Positions 55,101 to 63,802 are shown, counted from the first letter of the stretch. The stretch is DNA of 64,000 nt from Candidatus Aminicenantota bacterium (GCA_011773465.1 WVXO01000031.1:79120-143119), one strand, 5' to 3'. Notes: generated by a model not told the origin, from the sequence alone. Translations and numbers: made by a program.

Positions 55101-55185
55101 AATAAGCTCGACACTAATTACTCTAGTAATCGTGCCCGTTGTTTATTCTATCTTTGAAACAAAGCTGAGGAAAAAGAAAGCCTGA
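52099..55185 (+). CDS. RND multidrug-type efflux transporter (HAE1/AcrB-like)
   Basis: 1028 aa with the duplicated RND layout: one helix, a large periplasmic loop, six helices, and the same again. The start SVKHPIFTVMIVLIVIILGAVSLSRLPVDLLPD is typical of the family. The TM4 proton-relay motif reads GMLVDNAIVVLENTY, so one Asp of the usual Asp-Asp pair is Asn, as in many AcrB-like families outside the Proteobacteria. Acceptor of adaptor 50858-52102. Confidence 0.94.
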   Translation: MKLTEFSVKHPIFTVMIVLIVIILGAVSLSRLPVDLLPDITYPTLSIQTSYENASPEEIEEMISRPIEAVLSAVPGVESVFSTSSEGSSSVRVTFGWGTDLDAAANDIRDRLDRVIPRLPEEATRPSLRKFDPANFPILILGASSDLDPLQMRRILDDQIKYRIERVPGVASVDIWGGLQREIHVNLHPDKIKAIGLPLDYILAKIRSENVDVPAGTIERGNLEVLIRIPGIFTNLEELRNTVVAVRDNVPIQLKEIASVEDSWQRVRRVVRINGQPGIRLSINKQSGKNTVDIAKKVFRELDRIKLDIPQIQLNPMIDTSKYIQDSIRSVGSAALYGGILAVLVLFLFLRNVRSITIIATAIPISIIATFALIYFGGFTLNIMTLGGLALGIGMLVDNAIVVLENTYRLQESGDSPLKAAINGSAEVTSAIIASTLTTMAVFLPMVFLRGMAGVMFKQLAYVVSFALLCSLVVALTLVPMLSNKILRMIEIQTSTGKTLKHKIFITGKQFFTRMENSYKNLLHYALSHRGLVLGIAALLLIGSLALIRLVGTEFMPAADEGEVRVSAEMDVGTRVGVVDEKFKIITSVVKEEVPEIKSMVESLGGSGWRGGAHRGSIRISLKPESERSRSSEEIAATLRRKLLNIPGVVIRTRAGQGLFLLRRMGTSDAERIQVEIRGYDLEISNLLAEQVKTALENIEGVTDARLSRETGTPEELIIIDRQKAADMKVTVSQIARTLQTILTGTHASDYREGGREYWIRVKVKDSEHLAMEDILDLTLTNADGQPVVLRNVVDVRPREGPLRIQRKDQERIITVYADISGRDMGSVLADARQSLRSIPVPRDFSIIFAGDYEEQKEAFRELLLSLTLALLLVYMIMASLYESIVDPFVVMFSVPLAAIGVILMLFFTKTTFNVQSYIGCIMLGGIVVNNAILLVDHTNLLRRRDGMPMKEAIEEAGRRRLRPILMTAMTTIMALFPLALGLSAGGAAQAPLARAVIGGLISSTLITLVIVPVVYSIFETKLRKKKA

Positions 55186-55289
55186 AAAGCAAGACCCAAG
55201 ATCTTAGAACGTAGTTTTGATTTGCCTAATAAAAATAGATGACTTTTAAATTAAGACACAATACTATATACTTCGTACTTCGTTCAAGA

Positions 55290-57491
55290 ATGAAAACTCG
55301 AACAAGATTTTCTCTGCCTATTATAATTATTCTCAACACCTTATATATTTTTGCTCCTTTTTCCTTTTCCCAAGAAGACCAAAATAATTACAAAATAAAC
55401 GTTCCAAAATTTCATTCTCCACCAAAGATTGACGGAAAGCTTGAAAATCCCGTCTGGGAAAAAGGGGCGATCATCGACACCTTCACTCAATTCGAACCGC
55501 AAGAAGGGGCCAGGCCCTCTGAAAATACTGTGGCTTACATGGGATATGATAAAAAAAATCTTTACATTGCGGTCCGCTGCTTTGATTCCAATCCAGAAGC
55601 CATCAGAGCCTGTCTAACGAAAAGAGACAAAGTGGAAGGAGACGACGAAGTTACGATTTACCTCGACACGTTCAACGATAAAAAAAGAGCTTTTGTCTTC
55701 CAGATTAATCCCTGCGGGATACAAAACGATGGAATTTATACGGAAACACGGAGAAGAGGCCGCGGGAGAGGATTTTTCGGGTTCGATAGAAACTGGGATA
55801 CTTTTTTTCTCTCCGACGCCCATATAGACAACTCTGGCTACACCATTGAAATGGCCATTCCTTTTAAAAGCTTAAGATTCCCCAACGCCCAACCTCAGAC
55901 TTGGGGTCTTCAGATAATGAGAACTATAAAAAGAAAAAATGAGGAAATTTATTGGCGACCGCGATCTCGCGATATAAACGGCTTCCTGGTTCAATCCGGA
56001 ACTATGGAGATAGACGGGGCTATTGACAAGGGAAAGAATATTGAAATTATGCCCGTTTTGACAGGTTTGAAACAGTCCGATAAAAAATTTGAACCTGAAG
56101 CGGGTTTAAACGTCAAATATGGTATTAGTTCTGATTTGATAGCAGACATCACTTATAATCCTGATTTCAGCCAAGTCGAAGCTGATATGCCCCAGGTCGA
56201 AGTCAATCAACGCTATGTTGTTTATTATCCGGAAAAGAGGCCTTTCTTCTTGGAAGGAAAGGATTTCTATGACACACCACTCGAATTGGTCTACACGCGA
56301 AAAATTGTTGCCCCTCAATTGGGAGTTAAGCTTACAGGTAAAACCGGCAAAACTACCTTGGCCTTTTTAAGCGCCTTTGATACAAATCCCCCTGATATCA
56401 AGATTGGAGAGGAGGAAGATGAGGAGGAGGAAGATGAAGAAGAGTATAATTCCTATAAAGCCCTGATAAATATCTTCCGCATTAAAAGAGACCTTTATTC
56501 AGAATCTCACATCGGATTTATCATGACTGATAAAGAAATGGGGCTCTCAGGGGAATCCCTTACGGACAACTACAACAGGGTTTTAGGAGTGGACGGGCAT
56601 TTCAAATTCCAAAATTATTACAGATTCTCCTTTCAATTCTTAAGCTCCTTAAGTAAAGCAGAGAATGAAAAAACTGACTTTGTCCCGGCCATGAACTTTA
56701 GCTTTAGCAGAGTGGCCCGTCATTTAACGTTCTCAACCAGCTGGACAAGCATCCATCCTGATTTTGAAGCATCATCAGGCTTCTTCCGCCGTAAAAATAT
56801 TCATTCTCTAAACACACGTGTAAGCTATGCGTTCCTTCCCCAAAATGATTTAATCATATCTATCCGTCCCTCTTTCGAATATCGAAGAATTTATGACTTT
56901 GACAACACTCTCACTGATGAAGAATTCCAATTCACTGGTTTTATAAACGGCTGGAGGCAATCTCATCTTTGGGCCACCGCTTCTTCGGAACTGGAGAGGT
57001 ACGAAGGAATAAACTTTCGCAAAAAAAACTTTCGAGCCAATTTTAGCTCGGAGCCGTTTTCCTGGCTGAGCGGCCGTCTCTCCTATTCTTTTGGAGATGC
57101 AATTAGATATGAAGATAATCCTTACTTAGGCTATAAAACCTCCCTTGGAATAACACTCACCTTGAAACCTTTAACCAACCTTCGCCTATTTTATGATTTG
57201 AAGAGTGTTGATTTCTACAGAGTAAAAGGCGGAGAGAAAGATTATGAGATCAACATCATCAGCCAGCGTATCAATTATCAGATTTCCCGTCCATTATCCT
57301 TGCGGCTTATCACAGACTACAACGACTACGACGGGGAACTCTACAACAGCATCCTTCTGAGTTATGAGCTAAGGCCCGGTACAGTCTTTTATTTCGGGAT
57401 AGATGACAACCAAGAAAGAGGCGAATCAGGAATTTTCAGAAGAGAGGGCCGCTATTATTTCATCAAATTTTCATACTGGTGGAGAATCTAG
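55290..57491 (+). CDS. DUF5916-type protein: CBM9-like domain plus outer-membrane barrel
   Basis: About 733 aa from ATG 55290, which gives a signal peptide ending at SFSQ; an upstream ATG at 55239 would add 17 residues. The N-terminal third is a CBM9-like beta-sandwich (PPKIDGKLENPVWEKGAIIDTF; YLDTFNDKKRAFVFQINPCG), and the rest is a beta-barrel with many aromatic strands ending in a terminal aromatic-rich strand (FIKFSYWWRI). An unusual Glu/Asp run (EEEDEEEEDEEE) sits in a loop near residue 385. Substrate unknown. It lies between two RND systems. Confidence 0.83.
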   Translation: MKTRTRFSLPIIIILNTLYIFAPFSFSQEDQNNYKINVPKFHSPPKIDGKLENPVWEKGAIIDTFTQFEPQEGARPSENTVAYMGYDKKNLYIAVRCFDSNPEAIRACLTKRDKVEGDDEVTIYLDTFNDKKRAFVFQINPCGIQNDGIYTETRRRGRGRGFFGFDRNWDTFFLSDAHIDNSGYTIEMAIPFKSLRFPNAQPQTWGLQIMRTIKRKNEEIYWRPRSRDINGFLVQSGTMEIDGAIDKGKNIEIMPVLTGLKQSDKKFEPEAGLNVKYGISSDLIADITYNPDFSQVEADMPQVEVNQRYVVYYPEKRPFFLEGKDFYDTPLELVYTRKIVAPQLGVKLTGKTGKTTLAFLSAFDTNPPDIKIGEEEDEEEEDEEEYNSYKALINIFRIKRDLYSESHIGFIMTDKEMGLSGESLTDNYNRVLGVDGHFKFQNYYRFSFQFLSSLSKAENEKTDFVPAMNFSFSRVARHLTFSTSWTSIHPDFEASSGFFRRKNIHSLNTRVSYAFLPQNDLIISIRPSFEYRRIYDFDNTLTDEEFQFTGFINGWRQSHLWATASSELERYEGINFRKKNFRANFSSEPFSWLSGRLSYSFGDAIRYEDNPYLGYKTSLGITLTLKPLTNLRLFYDLKSVDFYRVKGGEKDYEINIISQRINYQISRPLSLRLITDYNDYDGELYNSILLSYELRPGTVFYFGIDDNQERGESGIFRREGRYYFIKFSYWWRI

Positions 57492-57600
57492 AACAGGAAA
57501 AAATTCCTCTTTGCATTAACCCCCCATTTCTATAGAATATATAGATAAGCTTGATCAATGCTAAGGCGGCTTTAGATTGAGCTAGATGAGAAAAGATAAA

Positions 57601-58854
57601 ATGAAAAAATATATTATTCTCCTTTCGTTACTCGTTTTCTTTTCTTGCGGAAGCAAAGAAAAGAATATTTCATCCCGCTCTCACGAGCATGAAGCTCAGG
57701 CGCCTGAAGTTATCGAACAGGAAGCAGATGAAAGCGAAGACCACGCTGAACTGCATCTGGCTGCGAAAAAGCAGAAAGATTGGGGAATCGTAGTCGGCAC
57801 AGCCACTAAACAGGATATTGCCTCAAAAATTACTATCCCGGGTGTCATTGCGCTCAATCAAAATAAAACTGCTCACATCTCTTCCTTTGTTAAGGGAAAG
57901 GTTGTCTCCCTCTCCACAGATTTAGGAGATAGAGTAAATAAGAAACAGGTTCTGGTTACGATTAATTCTCCAGATTTCACCCATGCCCAAGCAAACTTTC
58001 TTCAAGCACGAGCAAAATTAAACCTAAGCCGCCAAGAAGTCGAAAGAGCTAGGCTGCTCCTTCAAGAAAAGGCTATTGAACAAAAAGAGTACTTGAGACG
58101 TGAAGCAGAGCATGCGGAGCTTTCCACCGAATATGGAGCTGCAGAGTCTGTCCTGCATTCTTACGGAATAGAACACGAACAAATCCAAGATCTCATTAAG
58201 AAGTGTGACTCTTTGGTAGAAAAAGGAGAATTATGCGGGCTCGCAGATCCAAATCTATGCATCCTCTCTCCTATGGAAGGGACCGTTATCTTTAGGGATG
58301 TCACTGTTGGGGAGCACGTGGAACCGCAAAAGATACTCTTTACTGTCTCAAACCTCAATACTCTGTGGGCTCATTTAGATGCCTACGAGAAAGATTTGCC
58401 GTATATAAGCAAAAAAAGCAAAGTCACCATCAAATCCCCTCTTTATCCTGAAAAAGAATTCAAAGGAAAAATCGCTTATATAAGCGATATAATAGATGAA
58501 AAACTCCGAACCATAAAAATTAGAGTCGAGGTCAAGAATGACGAGGCTCTGCTCAAACCTAACATGTACATCCAGGGGATTATAGAAAATAGGCAAGCAG
58601 AGAAAAAAATACTGGTCATACCAGAAGAGGCTATTCAAAATATGAACGGAGAAAAAATTGTTTTTGTCCTTGAAGAAAAACTCGAAGAGGAAGATGTTTT
58701 TGCTGCCATCCGTGTGGAATTAGGTGAGAGAATTGGAAACAAAAGGATAATAGCCAAAGGCTTAGAAGAAGGAGAAAAAATAGTCATAAAGGGAGCATTT
58801 AATTTAAAAACTGAGCTCACCAAGCAATCCTTCGGGCGTGCTCATGCTCATTAG
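57601..58854 (+). CDS. CusB/CzcB-like heavy-metal RND adaptor lipoprotein
   Basis: About 417 aa. ATG 57601 gives a signal with lipobox LVFFSC. The mature N-terminus is rich in His and Glu (SHEHEAQAPE; HAELHLAAKK) and the protein ends in RAHAH, suggesting metal binding. It has the lipoyl motif FVKGKVVSLSTDLGDRVNKKQVLVTI and an alpha hairpin. It is followed after 41 bp by the HME-type RND gene. Confidence 0.88.
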   Translation: MKKYIILLSLLVFFSCGSKEKNISSRSHEHEAQAPEVIEQEADESEDHAELHLAAKKQKDWGIVVGTATKQDIASKITIPGVIALNQNKTAHISSFVKGKVVSLSTDLGDRVNKKQVLVTINSPDFTHAQANFLQARAKLNLSRQEVERARLLLQEKAIEQKEYLRREAEHAELSTEYGAAESVLHSYGIEHEQIQDLIKKCDSLVEKGELCGLADPNLCILSPMEGTVIFRDVTVGEHVEPQKILFTVSNLNTLWAHLDAYEKDLPYISKKSKVTIKSPLYPEKEFKGKIAYISDIIDEKLRTIKIRVEVKNDEALLKPNMYIQGIIENRQAEKKILVIPEEAIQNMNGEKIVFVLEEKLEEEDVFAAIRVELGERIGNKRIIAKGLEEGEKIVIKGAFNLKTELTKQSFGRAHAH

Positions 58855-58895
58855 TTTAAAAATTAGGATTTTTAAAGAATAATCGGGAACGATGG

Positions 58896-61800
58896 ATGAT
58901 TCCCAGAATTATAAGCTTCTCTCTAAAACAAAGGCTTTTCATAGTCTTAGCCACTGCAATAATAGCCTGTTTAGGCTTTCTCGCTTTTCAAAGACTGTCC
59001 ATAGACGTCTTTCCTGATCCTTCCCCTCCTCTCGTCCAGATCTACACAGAAGCCGAAGGCATGGCTCCTGAAGAGGTTGAAAGACTCATATCTTACCCCA
59101 TCGAATCTTCCATGTTTGGCTTGCCTCAGGTCAAAAATATCCGCTCTTTTTCCACCTTTGCCCTGTCCATTGTCAGTGTTTACTTTGAAGATAAAACAGA
59201 TATCTACTGGGCCAGACAGCTTGTCTCTCAGCGCCTTCTTGAGGCCAGTGAAAATATTCCTGCTCAAGCGCATAATCCTGTCTTAGGACCGATCGCGACC
59301 GGTCTGGGCCTGGTTTATCTTTATTATCTTGAAGGAGAGGGCTATTCACCACTCGAGCTCAGGACTGTCCAGGACTGGCTCGTAAAATATGAGCTGAAGT
59401 CTGTGCCCGAAGTATCCCAGGTCTTAAGTATCGGAGGAGATATTAAGCAATTCCAAATTCTTGTCAGTCCCCATTCTCTTCTCAAGTATAACCTTACAAT
59501 CTCTGATCTCGCAGAAAAAATCAGGAAAAACAACCAAAATATAGGGGCAAGCTTCATCACCAAAGGAAAAGAAGAATACATAGTCAGAAGCACTGGGCTC
59601 GTCCAAACTCTCGAAGACCTTAAAAATATTGTCGTCGCTAACTATCAAGGGACTCCTATCTCTTTAAAGGATGTCGCTTCAGTCCAAATACTTCCAGCCA
59701 TAAAAAGAGGAGCAGCGCTAGTCAACGGGGAGGGAGAAAAAGTTGTCGGCATGATCTTGAAACTCTTTGGTTCCAACACGGCTAAGGTCATCAAAGACAT
59801 AGAGGAAAGAATCGCTGAGATAAACAAATCCCTTCCCGCTGGCATAAAAATTGTACCCTTTTACAACCAGGCCTCTTTAGTCAAGAAATGTTTTTCAACG
59901 GTTTCCACAAACTTGATTCTCGGAATTGTTCTTGTCATTCTCGTTCTCTTTCTCTTTATGGGAGATTTTCCTTCAGCCCTGATAGCGGTTTTTTGTCTGC
60001 CCTTCTCTATTCTTTTTACCTTCATCATGATGCAAAGAATAAACCTGGCAGCGGATTTGATGTCCTTTGGAGGGCTGGCTATAAGCATAGGTCTTATCGC
60101 GGATGCAGCCATTATTTTTGTCGAAAACACCCACCGGAATCTCCAAGTCTCCCCAGAAAAAAAGATGCAGACTATTGTTCGAGCTGGAGAGGAAGTGGGC
60201 CGGCCTCTCTTTTTTGCTATTGTGATAATCATCCTTGTCTTCCTCCCTATCCTTACCCTTACAGGGGTAGAAGGCATCATGTTTCGACCCATGGGCTTTT
60301 CTATATCCTTTGCCTTGGCCGGATCTCTGATCTTTGCCCTAGTTTCTGCCCCTGCCCTTTCTTATTATTTTTTAAGGCGAAAGAAAAATGTCTCAAGAGA
60401 ACCATTCCTGATAAGAAACATAAAAAAAGCCTATCTTCCCTTTTTTTCACTGTGTCAGAAACACCGAAAAAGGGTTTTCTTTATCACCTTTATTATTTTT
60501 ATAGCAGGCATTGCCTTAATACCTTTTTTGGGAAGAGAATACATCCCGGCTTTAGAGGAGGGGACGATTCACCTTCGAGCCACTCTTGATCCAAACATCA
60601 GCCTTCAAGAAACCATTTCCATAGCGACCTCTATAGAAAGAGCATTAAAAGATGTTCCTGAAGTGTCCGGCATTCTAAGCCGGATAGGGAGAGGGGAAAT
60701 AGGGAGCCACGCCCATTTTGTGAATGATGCTGAAATTCTCATCCAGCTCAAACCCATCCAAAAATGGAAATATTTTAAGGCGAAAAATGAACTTCTCGAA
60801 GAGATCGAACACCGTCTTGAAAAACTGCCTGGAGTAAACCTCAACATTACTCAACCTATTGCCCATAACCTGGATGAACTCATCACAGGAGTAAAGGCTC
60901 AATTGGCCATAAAAATCTACGGCGAAGATTTTGATATCCTGAAGGATAAATCCATACAGATTAAGGATGTTGTCTCATCCATAAAAGGAGCAGCAGATGT
61001 CCAAGTCGAACAGTTCACGGGTCAAAATCACATCCAGATTGGTATCCTGAGAGAGCAAATAGCCCGCTACGGTGTGAATATCAGCGATATTCAGGATACA
61101 ATTGAAGCCGCTGTGGGAGGGATTACAGTCGGTCAGGTCTACGAGGGTCAGAAAAAATTTGACATCTTTCTCAGGTTTGAGCCCGAATTCAGAAAAGATA
61201 TTGAGCAAATCGAAAATCTCTTAATCAGCCTTCCCAGCGGAGGTCAAGTCCCGCTTAAACTTCTGGCCTCGATCGAGGAGGCCGTGGGCCCCCGCCTTAT
61301 AAACAGAGAACATAACAAAAGGTTCATCACCGTCCAATGCAACATCAGGGAAAGGGATATCGGCCGGTTTGTTAATGAGGCTCAGAGAGAAATTGAAAAA
61401 AACATCAAGGTCCCCCCCGAATATGCTGTCAAATGGGGTGGGCAATTCGAACTGCAGCAGCGGGCAAATAGAAGGTTGGCACTCATAACCCCTATAACTT
61501 TGGCCTTAGTTGCGCTCCTTCTTTTCACTATCTTCTATTCTTTTCAGGAAGTTCTTATTATCCTTATCAATATTCCTTTAGCTCTCACAGGTGGAATCAT
61601 TGCTTTAAAAATTTCAGGCCTTTATTTAAGCATTCCTGCTTCCATCGGTTTTATCGCTATTTTAGGAATCTCATTAGAAAATGGCCTTGTTCTTATCTCC
61701 TATTTCCGCTATAACCTTCTTCAGGGAGCAACAATTAAAGATGCTATCATCAAGGGAGTGAGTTCCAAAATAAGGCCAGTCTTGATGACGACCTTCACGA

Positions 61801-61967
61801 CTATATTTGGAATCATGCCCCTGCTCTTAGCTAGAGGCCCTGGGGCAGAAATTCAAAGACCGCTGGCTACGGTCGTTGTTGGAGGGCTCTTAACTTCAAC
61901 TTTAGTCACCCTTCTAGTCCTTCCTCTTCTGTATCAAACCCTTAAAAAATCTTCCTCCGCCGTTTAA
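58896..61967 (+). CDS. CusA/CzcA-family heavy-metal RND transporter
   Basis: 1023 aa with the two-fold RND topology. FEDKTDIYWARQLVSQRL near residue 105 is the hallmark of the heavy-metal (HME) subfamily. In TM4 the usual DFG-x-x-VDGAV-type motif is SIGLIADAAIIFVEN, so the first Asp of the proton relay is missing while the second is kept. Substrate metal cannot be assigned by eye. No dedicated outer-membrane CusC is adjacent; the TolC-like gene at 49065 or another channel may serve. Confidence 0.92.
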   Translation: MIPRIISFSLKQRLFIVLATAIIACLGFLAFQRLSIDVFPDPSPPLVQIYTEAEGMAPEEVERLISYPIESSMFGLPQVKNIRSFSTFALSIVSVYFEDKTDIYWARQLVSQRLLEASENIPAQAHNPVLGPIATGLGLVYLYYLEGEGYSPLELRTVQDWLVKYELKSVPEVSQVLSIGGDIKQFQILVSPHSLLKYNLTISDLAEKIRKNNQNIGASFITKGKEEYIVRSTGLVQTLEDLKNIVVANYQGTPISLKDVASVQILPAIKRGAALVNGEGEKVVGMILKLFGSNTAKVIKDIEERIAEINKSLPAGIKIVPFYNQASLVKKCFSTVSTNLILGIVLVILVLFLFMGDFPSALIAVFCLPFSILFTFIMMQRINLAADLMSFGGLAISIGLIADAAIIFVENTHRNLQVSPEKKMQTIVRAGEEVGRPLFFAIVIIILVFLPILTLTGVEGIMFRPMGFSISFALAGSLIFALVSAPALSYYFLRRKKNVSREPFLIRNIKKAYLPFFSLCQKHRKRVFFITFIIFIAGIALIPFLGREYIPALEEGTIHLRATLDPNISLQETISIATSIERALKDVPEVSGILSRIGRGEIGSHAHFVNDAEILIQLKPIQKWKYFKAKNELLEEIEHRLEKLPGVNLNITQPIAHNLDELITGVKAQLAIKIYGEDFDILKDKSIQIKDVVSSIKGAADVQVEQFTGQNHIQIGILREQIARYGVNISDIQDTIEAAVGGITVGQVYEGQKKFDIFLRFEPEFRKDIEQIENLLISLPSGGQVPLKLLASIEEAVGPRLINREHNKRFITVQCNIRERDIGRFVNEAQREIEKNIKVPPEYAVKWGGQFELQQRANRRLALITPITLALVALLLFTIFYSFQEVLIILINIPLALTGGIIALKISGLYLSIPASIGFIAILGISLENGLVLISYFRYNLLQGATIKDAIIKGVSSKIRPVLMTTFTTIFGIMPLLLARGPGAEIQRPLATVVVGGLLTSTLVTLLVLPLLYQTLKKSSSAV

Positions 61968-62040
61968 CACTTCCTTCTTAGCGGGATCAAGTCTTGCTTT
62001 TTGCCTTTATCCATGCGCATGAAAACGCAATTTTATTTGT

Positions 62041-62120
62041 GGGGTCAGGCCTTGCCATCGGGAAAAGATATTTTCCTACGTCTTGTCCCTATGGCATTCC
62101 GTTGGATAAGGCCTGACCCC
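62041..62120. repeat. Palindrome-ended short element
   Basis: GGGGTCAGGCCTT (62041-62053) and its perfect complement (62108-62120) bound an 80-bp element with further internal pairs (TGCCAT/ATGGCA, GGAAAA/TTTTCC). Related in style to the other palindromic repeats of this window but with a different core. A further half-site, AAGACCTGGCCCCATTT, lies near 62360. Confidence 0.6.
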
Positions 62121-62179
62121 GAGGATTGACGGGCGACACAGCTCTTTTTATAAATGGCCAGAGGAACATAGTAATAATA

Positions 62180-62268
62180 AAGGGGACAGGTCCTCTTTTC
62201 TGTATGAAAGAGGACAGTGACTTATCGTGGACAGAAAATTGAAAAAAAAGGAACCTGTCCTCTTTTTT
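62180..62268. repeat. Dispersed palindromic repeat, diverged copy 3
   Basis: The core GAAAGAGGACA, then TTATCGTGGACAGAAAA, corresponds to the core of copies 1 and 2. The ends are different in sequence (GGGGACAGGTCCTC and GGAACCTGTCCTC) but again complementary to each other, i.e. they have co-varied. It lies in the 61968-62503 intergenic region that holds no gene. Confidence 0.6.
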
Positions 62269-62420
62269 CCATCCCGAAGATAGGAGACAAGGGTGTCGCT
62301 TTCTTCCTTGCAATGAAATTTTGATGCGTTTATGTGAGATCTTTAGGACAAGCAAAAAGCAAGACCTGGCCCCATTTATGATCCCATTTAAAAAATATGC
62401 TTAGTTCGCTCTCAATATTC

Positions 62421-62449
62421 TTGAAATTTTACGGATTTGATGTTATCAT
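62421..62449 (+). promoter_or_regulatory. Sigma-70-type promoter of the Sm-like/pdxA unit
   Basis: TTGAAA (62421-62426), 17-bp spacer, TATCAT (62444-62449), about 55 bp before the ATG at 62504. Confidence 0.5.
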
Positions 62450-62503
62450 TATTTTAACGACTTAAAAGTCTCTTAGCCAGCTTAAATCTTGGAGAAGTAA
62501 ATT

Positions 62504-62818
62504 ATGAACAGAAAGCTTATCAGACCAAACCTATCTGAGATAAAAGAAAAGATGAATCGTGAATCAGCCAAAAAGAAAGCCCATCCCCCTTACGATACTC
62601 ACGCCGAAAATTATTACTACCTGAAACAGATGAACAAAAAAACTCCAATGGGAGTTGTTTTTGAAGATGGAGAAACGGTTGAAGGATACATTGAATGGTA
62701 TGATAAAAATTGTATAAAGCTCAACAGAGACAGCGCTCCCAATTTATTAATCTATAAAGACAACATAAAGTATCTCTATAAGCTGAATGATACTAAAGAA
62801 GCTAAAGAAAAATCATAA
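62504..62818 (+). CDS. Hfq-like (Sm-fold) small RNA-binding protein
   Basis: 104 aa. After a basic N-terminal arm (residues 1-28) the segment NYYYLKQMNKKTPMGVVFEDGETVEGYIEWYDKNCIKLNRDSAPNLLIYKDNIKYLYK-like region has the Sm1/Sm2 strand order of Hfq; its Hfq-type G-x-V-E-G and Y-K-x-x-I-K-Y-x-Y features are clear. It lacks the canonical KH of Hfq's proximal site, with YK in its place. The neighbour is pdxA, 3 nt downstream. Riboregulator function is inferred from the fold. Confidence 0.72.
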   Translation: MNRKLIRPNLSEIKEKMNRESAKKKAHPPYDTHAENYYYLKQMNKKTPMGVVFEDGETVEGYIEWYDKNCIKLNRDSAPNLLIYKDNIKYLYKLNDTKEAKEKS

Positions 62819-62821
62819 AAA

Positions 62822-63802
62822 ATGAATATTCCCAAGATAGGAGTAACTCTTGGGGATCCAGGGGGAATCGGACCAGAAATCGTCATAAAGGCCTTATCGT
62901 CTAAAACTTCCCTTCCCAAGGTTTCATACGTCCTTTTTGGTTCTTCGCTACTCGTAGAGGAAGAAAAACTCGCATTGGGTCTCGAACTGGATATTCAACC
63001 TTTTGATAAATCAAGAGAGACAATCTATCCTTCTCTATCTCTTTTAGAAGTCAAAAGCCCTCTAAGAACCATAAAAAAGGGATCTCCTACCAAGGAAAAC
63101 GGACAGGCATCTTTTCTCTTCTTCAAAAAGGCTTTCGAAGAAGCAAAAAAGGGAACTATACAAGCCTTGGTCACAGCGCCCGTATCAAAACAATCCTGGA
63201 AACTAGCAGGACTAAAGTGGCACGGCCATACAGATTTCCTCAGCCAAGCCTATCCTCAGGCGACGATGGCTTTCTGGTCGGAGAGAATAAAGGTAGTCCT
63301 GTTTACTCACCATCTACCCTTGAAGGACGCACTAGAAAAAATAAAAAATGAAGATCTTTATGATTTTTTCCTCCGGCTTTACCAGCATACAGAAAAGATC
63401 CAGCCTGAGACATTCCAGTTCCTGGTTGCAGGGATGAATCCGCATGCAGGAGAGCGGGGACTTTTTGGATCAGAAGAAGAAGTGGAAATAATGCCTGCTG
63501 TAAACCGTGCCAAGAAAGAAGGGATGAGAATCAGCGGCCCTTTTCCACCTGACGTTGTTTTCCGGAAGGCTCTAAACCATTCAGACAAAATCGTCATTGC
63601 CCTCTACCATGATCAGGGGCTCATTCCTTTCAAGCTTGAGGCTTTTGAAAAGGGAGTTAATACCACCTTGGGTCTTCCGTTTATTCGCACTTCTCCTGAC
63701 CATGGTACAGCTTTTGATATCGCTAATAAAAGAGTGGCAAATCCCGAAAGTATGGTAGAGGCGATAAAGTTAGCCTACGAGTTATCGCCGCGCTCTCTTT
63801 AG
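62822..63802 (+). CDS. pdxA: 4-hydroxythreonine-4-phosphate dehydrogenase
   Basis: 326 aa. NAD-dependent dehydrogenase of pyridoxal-5-phosphate synthesis (DXP-dependent route). The motifs TLGDPGGIGPEI at the N-terminus, TAPVSKQSW with the metal-site GHTDFL, AGMNPHAGERGLFGSEE and ALYHDQGLIPFK (metal-binding His) and TSPDHGTAFDIA are all present. Normal length. Its 3' end overlaps the convergent smpB gene by 21 nt. Confidence 0.95.
   Translation: MNIPKIGVTLGDPGGIGPEIVIKALSSKTSLPKVSYVLFGSSLLVEEEKLALGLELDIQPFDKSRETIYPSLSLLEVKSPLRTIKKGSPTKENGQASFLFFKKAFEEAKKGTIQALVTAPVSKQSWKLAGLKWHGHTDFLSQAYPQATMAFWSERIKVVLFTHHLPLKDALEKIKNEDLYDFFLRLYQHTEKIQPETFQFLVAGMNPHAGERGLFGSEEEVEIMPAVNRAKKEGMRISGPFPPDVVFRKALNHSDKIVIALYHDQGLIPFKLEAFEKGVNTTLGLPFIRTSPDHGTAFDIANKRVANPESMVEAIKLAYELSPRSL

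Noticed and set aside
55505..55525. GGGGCCAGGCCC-like match to the palindromic repeat
   Set aside because: It lies inside the DUF5916 gene, encodes normal residues and lacks the repeat core.
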